Positions 23,959 through 30,798 of a stretch of 32,133 nt of DNA are shown piece by piece. Every line of letters begins with the position of its first letter. Position 1 is the first letter of the stretch. The position numbers were made by a program, and so were the translations under genes. Origin of the DNA: Chloroflexota bacterium (GTDB lineage Bacteria; Chloroflexota; UBA5177); NCBI GenBank assembly GCA_025966365.1, contig JAICWV010000025.1, forward strand, positions 1-32,133, in the 5' to 3' direction. Under the pieces are notes generated by a model, which saw only the letters and a program-made list of their open reading frames with translations, searched no databases and was not told where the DNA came from.

Positions 23959-25294
23959 ACTTCTCCAGATTGGAGAAACGCATCAGCGCCTCCTGGAAAA
24001 ACAGCGAGACCTTTCCCGTGGGGCCGTTACGGTGCTTGGCCACCAGGATGTCAGCCACATGCGGCCGCTCCGTATCCCGGTTATATACAACATCTCTATA
24101 AATAAACATTACGATGTCAGCGTCCTGCTCAATGCTTCCGCTTTCGCGAAGGTCGGAAAGCATGGGCTCGTGATTGGGACGCTGCTCGGGGGCGCGGGAG
24201 AGCTGGGACAGTGCCAGAACCGGGATGTCGAGGTCGCGGGCCAGCGCTTTGAGTGATCGGGAGATCGCCGAGATCTCCTGGACCCGGCTCTCACGTGACG
24301 AGCTCTCCATCAGCTGCAGGTAATCCACGATGAGCAAGCCAAGGCCCTGTTCGGCGTCCAGCCGGCGCGCCTTGCTGCGCATCTCAACGATCGAGAGCCC
24401 CGGGGTGTCGTCGATGAAAATCGGCGCCTCCGAGAGAATGCCGACCGCGGTCACCAGCCGCTCCCAGTCCGACTCGGACATGCGGCCGCTGCGAAGCCGT
24501 TGCATCTCCACGTGGGCCTGCATGGTAATGAGGCGTTGCGCGATCTGCTCCGACGACATCTCCAGGCTGAAAATTCCCACCGGCAGCTTCGACTTGAGTG
24601 CCACGGAGTGGGCGATGTTCAGGCATAAGCTCGTCTTACCCATGCTCGGTCTGGCGGCAAGGATGATGAGGTCCGACTGCTGCAATCCGCTGGTCAGCCG
24701 GTCGAGGTCGATCAGGCCCGTCGAGATGCCGGTCAGCTCGCTCTCACGCGAATGGATCTGATCGATCTTCTCGTACACCTCGGCCAGGATCTGGCCGATA
24801 GGCTGGAAGTCGCGGGTGACGCGCTCGCGGGAGATTTCGAAGAGGACGCGCTCCGCCTCTTCCAGCGCCACATCTGCCTCGTTGGTCTGGTCGCGGCCGA
24901 TAGCCGAGATCCTTCCACCGGCGTCAATCAGGCGGCGAAGGACCGCAAGGCGCTCCACCACTCGGGCGTAGTACTCGACGTTGATGGAGCTGGGAACGAT
25001 AGCGGCGAGGGACGCCAGATAGGCGACTCCGCCGATGTCGTCCAGACGATCCAGCGACTGGAGATGGTTCGCCAGCAAGACCGTGTCCGTGGGCCGGTCC
25101 AGGCTATACAGGGACAGCATGCTGCGATAGATCTCGGCGTTGACCGGCAGGTAGAAATCCTCCGGCTTGAGGAAGGAGGCGATTCGCTCGATCGCGCCCG
25201 GATCGATCAGCAGGCTACCGAGAACGGCCTGCTCCGCCTCGATATCCTGCGGAAGGGATCCTTCATCAGGGCCGTAGATGGGCTGATTGACCAT
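23942..25294 (-). CDS. dnaB: Replicative DNA helicase DnaB
   Basis: DnaB is the hexameric helicase of the replication fork. The 450-aa protein has the N-terminal domain starting with LPQDIEAEQAVLGSLL (14-29), a linker and the RecA-like domain with Walker A ARPSMGKTSL (214-223), GIFSLEMSSEQ (240-250), Walker B LLIVDYLQLM (320-329) and the SQLSR segment near the C-terminus. No intein is present. The ATG at 25294 has its AGGAG 13 nt upstream, which is rather far. It opens the operon dnaB-dnaD-loader-phosphoesterase and has its own candidate promoter. Confidence 0.97.
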   Translation of the reverse strand: MVNQPIYGPDEGSLPQDIEAEQAVLGSLLIDPGAIERIASFLKPEDFYLPVNAEIYRSMLSLYSLDRPTDTVLLANHLQSLDRLDDIGGVAYLASLAAIVPSSINVEYYARVVERLAVLRRLIDAGGRISAIGRDQTNEADVALEEAERVLFEISRERVTRDFQPIGQILAEVYEKIDQIHSRESELTGISTGLIDLDRLTSGLQQSDLIILAARPSMGKTSLCLNIAHSVALKSKLPVGIFSLEMSSEQIAQRLITMQAHVEMQRLRSGRMSESDWERLVTAVGILSEAPIFIDDTPGLSIVEMRSKARRLDAEQGLGLLIVDYLQLMESSSRESRVQEISAISRSLKALARDLDIPVLALSQLSRAPEQRPNHEPMLSDLRESGSIEQDADIVMFIYRDVVYNRDTERPHVADILVAKHRNGPTGKVSLFFQEALMRFSNLEKYDDRS

Positions 25295-25330
25295 GAACCG
25301 GGACAGACTCCTCCAGCAGCGGCTATCCGT

Positions 25331-25359
25331 ACCATAAACCAGCGGAGCGCGCCGGGCAA
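25331..25359 (-). promoter_or_regulatory. Candidate dnaB promoter
   Basis: TTGCCC (25359-25354) and TATGGT (25336-25331) have a 17-nt spacer, each matching consensus at four of six positions. The predicted start near 25324 gives a leader of about 30 nt. It lies just downstream of the repeat cluster at 25382-25434. Confidence 0.5.
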
Positions 25360-25381
25360 TTCAGGATTTGGCGGCGCGGAG

Positions 25382-25434
25382 CCAAACTGCTGGAGCCGGG
25401 CCAAAGTTGTGGAAGCGAGGCCGGAACTTGTGCA
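25382..25434 (+). repeat. Three degenerate direct repeats upstream of dnaB
   Basis: CCAAACTGCTGGA (25382-25394), CCAAAGTTGTGGA (25401-25413) and CGGAACTTGTGCA (25422-25434) share a CCAAA-x-T-x-x-TGGA pattern. They start 19 and 21 nt apart, about two helix turns. They lie between rplI and the dnaB promoter, so a regulator or initiator binding site is plausible. Confidence 0.45.
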
Positions 25435-25436
25435 CA
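25428..25436 (+). promoter_or_regulatory. DnaA-box-like sequence
   Basis: TTGTGCACA matches the DnaA box consensus TTWTNCACA at eight of nine positions. A weaker seven-of-nine match on the other strand lies at 25408-25416. Both fall within the repeat cluster upstream of dnaB. The number of boxes is too small for an origin. Confidence 0.35.
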
Positions 25437-25450
25437 GCTCGTGGATGCGG

Positions 25451-25460
25451 CTGTCGACAG
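25451..25460. repeat. Perfect 10-bp palindrome after rplI
   Basis: CTGTCGACAG is its own reverse complement and lies 6 nt after the rplI stop. It has no loop and no T-tract, so it is not a terminator. It could be a binding site for a dimeric protein or chance. Confidence 0.3.
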
Positions 25461-25466
25461 ACGGGG

Positions 25467-25937
25467 CTACGGCGTCGCCGGTTCTCCCTCAGGCACAAGC
25501 TCCACGCGCACGGTGCCATCGATGCCGTGCTCCAACTTCACCGGTACCGTGTGGACGCCGATGGTCTTGAGCGGCTCCTTCAACTCGATGCGGTGCCGGT
25601 CGATGGGGACCGCCGCTTGCTTCTGCAGCGCCTCGGCGATGTCCTTGTTGGTCACCGAACCATAGATGCGGCCCTGCTCGCCCAGTTTGACCGGAATATG
25701 CAGGGTAATGTCCTGAAGGTGACGCGCCATGGCGTCGGCACTCTCTTTGGCACGTGCCACCTGCGACTCGCGAACCTGCTTGTTCGAGTTCAGCGCCGAT
25801 ACATTGGCGTTTGACGCTTCGACTGCCAGACCACGCGGCTGCAAGAAGTTACGAAAGTATCCGGGCGTAACCTGCTTGACGTCTCCGGCATGCCCCAGGT
25901 TGGGCACGTCCTGTTTCAAAATCACCTTGACTGACAT
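25467..25937 (-). CDS. rplI: Large ribosomal subunit protein bL9
   Basis: The product is a two-domain 50S protein that reaches along the ribosome surface and helps keep reading frame. The 156-aa protein has the normal length, with VKVILKQDVPNLGHAGDV (3-20) and GYFRNFLQPRGLA (26-38) at the N-terminus, the long connecting helix, and GRIYGSVTNKDIAEAL in the C-terminal domain. The ATG at 25937 has GGAGGGA upstream. It lies 18 nt after rho. In many bacteria rplI sits next to dnaB, as here. Confidence 0.97.
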   Translation of the reverse strand: MSVKVILKQDVPNLGHAGDVKQVTPGYFRNFLQPRGLAVEASNANVSALNSNKQVRESQVARAKESADAMARHLQDITLHIPVKLGEQGRIYGSVTNKDIAEALQKQAAVPIDRHRIELKEPLKTIGVHTVPVKLEHGIDGTVRVELVPEGEPATP

Positions 25938-25955
25938 AGTGGTCCCTCCGCGTCA

Positions 25956-27227
25956 CTATGCCACGTACCTATTGAGCGACTCCAAAAAGGTGCGATTGTC
26001 GGGCTGCTTGCCCAGCTGGTTCAGCAGTAGCTCCGGCCCCTCGATCGGTCCCACGGCACCCAGCATCCGCCGCATCGTCCAGACCTTCTGGAGCACCCAT
26101 GACTCCAGCAGGAGCTCTTCCCGGCGAGTACCTGATCGCTGAATGTCGATGGCAGGGAAGATGCGCCGCTCCTGCAGCTTCCGGTCGAGCGTCAGTTCCA
26201 TATTTCCGGTGCCCTTGAATTCCTCGTAGATAACGTCGTCCATCCGGCTGCCCGTGTCGACCAGCGTGGTCCCCACGATGGTCAGGCTCCCGCCCCCTTC
26301 TATGTTCCTGGCCGCACCGAAGAAGCGTTTGGGCGGGTAGAGCGCAACTGGATCGATCCCACCCGATAGGGTCCTGCCGCTGGGCGCCACCGCCAAATTG
26401 TAAGCCCGTGCCAGGCGGGTAATGCTGTCCAGGAGGACCACCACATCGCGTCCTGCTTCTACCAGCCGCTTGGCTCGCTCCAGCGCCATCTCTGCCACGT
26501 GGACGTGGCTCTCGGTGGGTTCATCGAAGGTCGAGCTGAGCACTTCACCGTTGACATGCCGCTCCATGTCCGTCACTTCTTCCGGGCGCTCGCCCACCAG
26601 CAGGATCATGAGGTGTGCGTCGGGGTGATTGGCCGAGATGCCGTTGGCGATGTGCTGGAGAAGGGTCGTCTTACCCGCCTTCGGCGGCGCCACGATGAGC
26701 CCTCGCTGCCCCTTCCCGATCGGCGCGACCAGATCGATCAGCCGGCCGGACAGGTTGTCGGCGCCGGTTTCCAGGCGAAACCGCTCCTCGGGATAAATGG
26801 GAACCAGCTCGTCGAAGTGCGGGCGCAGTTTGGCGGTGTCCGGATCAACCCCATTGACCGCCTCTACTCGCAGAAGGCCAAAGTATTTCTCGCTCTCTTT
26901 CGGCGGCCGAATATGCCCGGACACGCGATCGCCGGTGCGCAAGCCGAAGCGGCGGATCTGAGAGAGGGACACATAGATGTCGTTGGGACCGGGCAGAAAT
27001 CGCTGCTGGCGAAGGAATCCATAGCCCTCCTCGACGATTTCCAGCACGCCCTGGGCGATGATCGTTCCCTGGTGCTCCGCCTGCCCCTGCAGGATCCGAA
27101 AGATCAGATCCTGCTTCTTGAGGTTGGAGATATTTGTCTGTCCCAGATCGTGCGCCATGCTCCGTAGCTCGGCCAGATCGAGATCTTCGAGGTCGGTAAG
27201 GCTGAGGCTTTGGGCCGTGTCAGTCAT
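25956..27227 (-). CDS. rho: Transcription termination factor Rho
   Basis: Rho is the ring-shaped RNA helicase that ends transcription. The 423-aa protein has the N-terminal helical domain (about 10-48), the cold-shock-like RNA-binding domain (about 58-126, [20 protein letters not shown]), Walker [12 protein letters not shown] (180-190), [10 protein letters not shown], Walker [17 protein letters not shown] and the C-terminal [18 protein letters not shown] with [10 protein letters not shown]. There is no long N-terminal insertion like that of actinobacterial Rho. I start it at the ATG at 27227, 4 nt after the glpX stop; an in-frame GTG at 27254 lies inside glpX. No clear ribosome binding site precedes it, so translation probably depends on glpX. 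Confidence 0.96.
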   Translation of the reverse strand: MTDTAQSLSLTDLEDLDLAELRSMAHDLGQTNISNLKKQDLIFRILQGQAEHQGTIIAQGVLEIVEEGYGFLRQQRFLPGPNDIYVSLSQIRRFGLRTGDRVSGHIRPPKESEKYFGLLRVEAVNGVDPDTAKLRPHFDELVPIYPEERFRLETGADNLSGRLIDLVAPIGKGQRGLIVAPPKAGKTTLLQHIANGISANHPDAHLMILLVGERPEEVTDMERHVNGEVLSSTFDEPTESHVHVAEMALERAKRLVEAGRDVVVLLDSITRLARAYNLAVAPSGRTLSGGIDPVALYPPKRFFGAARNIEGGGSLTIVGTTLVDTGSRMDDVIYEEFKGTGNMELTLDRKLQERRIFPAIDIQRSGTRREELLLESWVLQKVWTMRRMLGAVGPIEGPELLLNQLGKQPDNRTFLESLNRYVA

Positions 27228-27231
27228 GACG

Positions 27232-28239
27232 TCAGTCCGGAACGTAGGCGGCACCCGCCGGGAGGTCGCGCTTCAGGCCGATGTGGTGATGCGTCTCGAA
27301 GCGGCGCATGGTGCCGGAGCGCGAGCGCATCATGATGCTGTAGGTTTCTGCGAAGTCCCTGCGATAGTGAACGCTGCGCAGCAGCTCTCCCCCGGTGACA
27401 CCGGTGGCGGCGAAGAAGACATCGTCGCTGGCGACCAGGTCGTCCAGGCAGAGAACGCGATCGAGATCGCGATTACCTGCCTCCACCGCCCGCTCCCGTT
27501 CCGCCTGGGAGCGCGGCCACAGCTTGCACTGCATCTCGCCGCCCAGGCACTTCAGTGCCGAGGCGGCCAGTACAGCCTCGGGCGTTCCGCCGATACCCAT
27601 CAGGACGTCCACCCCGGAGTCTCCGGGAAGAGCAGCCATGATGGCCCCGGCCACATCGCCGTCACTGATCAGCTTGATGCGCGCACCGGCCTCGCGCACC
27701 TCGGAGATCAGCCCCTCGTGGCGTGGCCGGTCAAGGACGCACACGGTCAGGTCCTCCACGTTCCGCTCCATGAAGCGCGCCACCCGAAAGAGGTTGTCGC
27801 GCACGGGCGCATTGATGTCGATAGCACCCTTGGCCTCCGGGCCGACCACGATCTTGTTCATGTAGACGATATGTGGCGCGTAATACATCGCGCCGCGCTC
27901 GGCTACCGCGACAACCGTGATTGCGTTGGGAAGACCTTTGGCCGTCAGATTGGTGCCGTCGATGGGGTCGACGGCTACATCCACTTTGGGTGGGCGGCCG
28001 GTGCCCACACGCTCCCCGATGTACAGCATGGGGGCTTCGTCTTTCTCGCCTTCTCCGATAACCACGATGCCGTCCATGTCCACGTAGCGCAGCGCGGTGC
28101 GCATGGCATCGACCGCGGCCTGGTCCGCTGCCTCTTTGTCGCCGCGGCCCATCCATCGGGCCGCGTGAAGGGCCGCAGCTTCCGTCACCCGTACCAGCTC
28201 CAGAGCAAGATTTCGCTCTAAGGGGTGCTCGCTTGCCAT
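27232..28239 (-). CDS. glpX: Fructose-1,6-bisphosphatase class II
   Basis: The product makes fructose-6-P from fructose-1,6-bisphosphate in gluconeogenesis and in pentose phosphate recycling. The 335-aa protein has IGEGEKDEAPM (61-71), VDPIDGTN (90-97), SDGDVAGAIMAALPG and MGIGGTPEAVLAASALKCLGG, all diagnostic of the GlpX family. In some lineages the enzyme also cleaves sedoheptulose-1,7-bisphosphate. The ATG at 28239 has GGTGAT 6 nt upstream. The stop lies 4 nt before the rho start, so glpX-rho-rplI form one unit. Confidence 0.96.
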   Translation of the reverse strand: MASEHPLERNLALELVRVTEAAALHAARWMGRGDKEAADQAAVDAMRTALRYVDMDGIVVIGEGEKDEAPMLYIGERVGTGRPPKVDVAVDPIDGTNLTAKGLPNAITVVAVAERGAMYYAPHIVYMNKIVVGPEAKGAIDINAPVRDNLFRVARFMERNVEDLTVCVLDRPRHEGLISEVREAGARIKLISDGDVAGAIMAALPGDSGVDVLMGIGGTPEAVLAASALKCLGGEMQCKLWPRSQAERERAVEAGNRDLDRVLCLDDLVASDDVFFAATGVTGGELLRSVHYRRDFAETYSIMMRSRSGTMRRFETHHHIGLKRDLPAGAAYVPD

Positions 28240-28365
28240 GGCCCGATCACCGTGTCCTGTTGAGTGCGAGTACGCGGGAAAGAAGGTGACTCCGCACCCC
28301 CGGCGGTGCCGGTTCTACGATCACGCCGGGGTGGGACTCGTCCGAGGAAGTGAGCCGGGACGCTC
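28240..28365 (-). promoter_or_regulatory. Leader of the glpX-rho-rplI operon
   Basis: About 126 nt separate the predicted transcription start from the glpX ATG. The stretch 28289-28256 (minus) is rich in C and U and poor in G, as in Rho loading sites. Just upstream, GCACC and GGTGC (28309-28305 and 28298-28294) can form a hairpin. As rho is in this operon, feedback by Rho is possible but unproven. Confidence 0.35.
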
Positions 28366-28371
28366 AAGCCG

Positions 28372-28400
28372 AGTATAGGACCGGTCCCCTGAAGCGTCAA
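28372..28400 (-). promoter_or_regulatory. glpX-rho-rplI promoter, sigma70-like
   Basis: TTGACG (28400-28395) and TATACT (28377-28372) each match consensus at five of six positions with an ideal 17-nt spacer. The -35 box includes the TGA stop of gmk. This is the best promoter in the window. Confidence 0.75.
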
Positions 28401-29026
28401 CCATTGGACAGGCTGATGGGCTGGCGATGGGTGCGCAGACGCTCGGCGTCGATGATACAGGCAATGCTCTCGGCCGCTTTCTCCGCACCCGCGGAGCCGT
28501 TGACCACGGCGTAGTCGTAGCGTGGAAGCTGCTCCATCTCGAACGATGCATCGCGGATCCGCCGCTGCAGATCCTGCGGCGACTCCGTATGTCGGTCCTC
28601 GAGCCGCCTGATCAGTTCGGGAAGAGACGGAGGCGCGAGAAAGACGAAGATGGCCTGCGGGATGCGGCGGCGAACGTCCATGGCTCCCTGGACGTCGATC
28701 TTCACGATCACATCCTCGCCAGCTTCCAACGGCCGAAGTATTTCATCCAGGGGCACGCCGTACCAATGACCGTGAACCTCGGCCGGAGCCAGCAGCCGGC
28801 CGGCGTCGAGCATGCAGTTGTAATCCGCACGTGTGAGGAAGTGATAGCTCGTGCCGTCTTTCTCACCCACCCGCGGCTCCCTGGTGGTGGCGGTTACGGC
28901 GACGCGGATATCCGGGACCAGCCCCCGGAGATACTGAAGTACCGAGTCCTTGCCCGCGCCGGAGGGACCACTGAAGACCACCAGCATGGGCGGAAGCGCG
29001 ACCGCGGCGTCAGCGCTGCCGGACAT
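28397..29026 (-). CDS. gmk: Guanylate kinase
   Basis: The product phosphorylates GMP to GDP. The 209-aa protein has the P-loop GPSGAGKDS (20-28), TTREPRVGEKDGTSYHF in the GMP-binding region, YGVPLDEI and VIVKIDVQGAMDVRRR. The P-loop has Asp where E. coli has Gly-Thr, a variation that also occurs elsewhere. I start at the ATG at 29026, which gives the usual length; the frame is open to a TTG at 29068 without a ribosome binding site. It is divergent from the NFACT gene with 68 nt between them, where I see no convincing promoter on either strand. Confidence 0.95.
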   Translation of the reverse strand: MSGSADAAVALPPMLVVFSGPSGAGKDSVLQYLRGLVPDIRVAVTATTREPRVGEKDGTSYHFLTRADYNCMLDAGRLLAPAEVHGHWYGVPLDEILRPLEAGEDVIVKIDVQGAMDVRRRIPQAIFVFLAPPSLPELIRRLEDRHTESPQDLQRRIRDASFEMEQLPRYDYAVVNGSAGAEKAAESIACIIDAERLRTHRQPISLSNG

Positions 29027-29094
29027 GCGCCTTCGCACCGCTCCGGAAGAAAACAACGCCGTGTGCAAGACTGATCTCTGATTGGAAAATCACC

Positions 29095-30792
29095 ATGCCC
29101 TTTGACGCTCTGGCGATGGCAGCGATGACCGATGAGGTCGGGGTGAGTGCCGGAGGCCGCATACAAAAAATAGTACAGCCTTCCCGCTTCAGTATCGGCC
29201 TGGCGATCTACGCGGGCGGGAAGCAGCACTGGCTGCTGCTGTCGGCGGACCCGCGCTTCGCCCGCATACAGCTGACAAGCAAGCTTGCCAAGGCCTTTCC
29301 CACCCCCAGCCCGTTCGTCATGCTCCTTCGCAAGTATCTCGATGGCGCCCGGGTCGCTGCGGTCGAGCAGCGCTGGCGCGAGCGCGTGATGACGATCCAC
29401 TGCGAGGGCAGTGAAGGGACCGTAGACGTGGTCTGCGAGGTCATGGGCAAGCACAGCAACGTGATGCTGGTGGCCGCCGACAGCCGAATCCTGGGAGCGG
29501 TGAAGCACGTCCGCGTCACCGAGAGCCGCGTCAGGCCGATCCTGCCCGGCCGCACCTATGTCCCGCCGCCCACCCAGGACCGGGATCAGCGTATCTTTCC
29601 TTCCGGGCCGCGCGTTGATCCCTGTGATCGTCCGGACGAGGCCCTCATGCTCCTGTCTCGCGCCTCGTCTGCCTCGGTGCGGCAGGCCCTGCTGGGCCTG
29701 CTGCCCGGATGCGGCCCGTTTCTGGCCGATCAGATCTCCTGCAGGGCAGACGTGACCCCGGAAATGCCCGTCGGGCGAGCCGGGGCGGAGAACCTGCTCC
29801 GCGCGGCTCAATCGCTATTTGATCTCTATCGAACCCGGGACTGGCAGCCGAGCACCTTTCTCAATGCTCGCGGGCAGCCGGACTTTAGCCCGTACGTTCC
29901 CCTCCTCGTCTCGGACGTGAGCCCAACTCCGTTGCTCAGCGACGCCATCTCCCGCGTGGTCGAGGATGCCGAGTCCCGAGATGGGCTGGGTTCCGCGCGG
30001 AGGGAGGCGCTGCAGGTTATCGAACGGGCCTTGCACGCTGCCCAGCGGCGGGCGTCATCCCTGGAGTACGGCCTTGAAGCGACCGCGGAGGCAGAGATGT
30101 ACATGACCTACGGTCAGCTCGTCCTGTCGTACGCCCATGCTATTCGGCCCAAGCAGACCGAGCTGGTCTTGCCGGAGATGGAAACGGTGATACCGCTCGA
30201 TCCTTTGCTGACGCCGCCCCAGAATGCAGAGAAACTGTTCCGGCGCTACCACAAGCTCCGCGACGCCCGGCTGCGCATTCCTGGGCTGTTACAAGGGGCA
30301 GAGGTCGAGGCAGCACGCCTGCAGGATCTGGCCGCCTTTGCCCGCATGGCCGGCTCGGAAGGGGAGTTGCGGGCGCTGCTGGCAGACACCCGCAGCGAGC
30401 CGCCCGAGCCCAAGAAAGTCCGGCGGCGAGGCCCGCCGCACTTTACGTTGAACGGTTTTACCGCGATCGCGGGTCGCAACGCGCGTGAGAACGAGGAGGT
30501 CACCTTTCGGCTGTCGGGCCGCGGGGACCTGTGGCTCCACGCCCGGGAGCGCACCGGAGCCCATGTGATTCTGCACGGATCGTCGAGTCCCGACGGCGAC
30601 ACGATCGAGGCCGCCGCCGCGCTGGCCGCCTATTTCAGTGAGGCGCGCGGTGACACGGCGGTGGACGTGATCGTTGCCCCGGTTCGAGATGTGCGCAAGG
30701 TCCCGGGCGGGCCGCCGGGTCGGGTGACCTATCGCAATTCGCACACCGTACGCGCCCGTCCCGGACTCGGGAACTGGACCCGCGCTCAATAG
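29095..30792 (+). CDS. rqcH: NFACT-family protein, RqcH-like
   Basis: RqcH (bacterial NEMF) binds stalled 50S subunits and adds C-terminal alanine tails to unfinished proteins. The 565-aa protein shows the NFACT-N start MPFDALAMAAMTDEV and GRIQKIVQPSRF (21-32), a middle region with helix-hairpin-helix and coiled coil, and the C-terminal NFACT-R domain from about 447 on: FTAIAGRNARENEEV, GDLWLHARERTGAHVIL and VRKVPGGPPGRVTY. The Asp-Arg pair needed for tRNA binding in Bacillus (residues 97-98) reads Glu96-Arg97 here, a conservative change. A fibronectin-binding name from old annotations is misleading. The ATG at 29095 is preceded by a weak GGAAAA. Confidence 0.88.
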   Translation: MPFDALAMAAMTDEVGVSAGGRIQKIVQPSRFSIGLAIYAGGKQHWLLLSADPRFARIQLTSKLAKAFPTPSPFVMLLRKYLDGARVAAVEQRWRERVMTIHCEGSEGTVDVVCEVMGKHSNVMLVAADSRILGAVKHVRVTESRVRPILPGRTYVPPPTQDRDQRIFPSGPRVDPCDRPDEALMLLSRASSASVRQALLGLLPGCGPFLADQISCRADVTPEMPVGRAGAENLLRAAQSLFDLYRTRDWQPSTFLNARGQPDFSPYVPLLVSDVSPTPLLSDAISRVVEDAESRDGLGSARREALQVIERALHAAQRRASSLEYGLEATAEAEMYMTYGQLVLSYAHAIRPKQTELVLPEMETVIPLDPLLTPPQNAEKLFRRYHKLRDARLRIPGLLQGAEVEAARLQDLAAFARMAGSEGELRALLADTRSEPPEPKKVRRRGPPHFTLNGFTAIAGRNARENEEVTFRLSGRGDLWLHARERTGAHVILHGSSSPDGDTIEAAAALAAYFSEARGDTAVDVIVAPVRDVRKVPGGPPGRVTYRNSHTVRARPGLGNWTRAQ

Positions 30793-30798
30793 CGCACG

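Noticed and set aside
25295-25466. Replication origin between rplI and dnaB
   Set aside because: Only one good and one weak DnaA-box match, no AT-rich unwinding region, and no dnaA, dnaN or gidA nearby.
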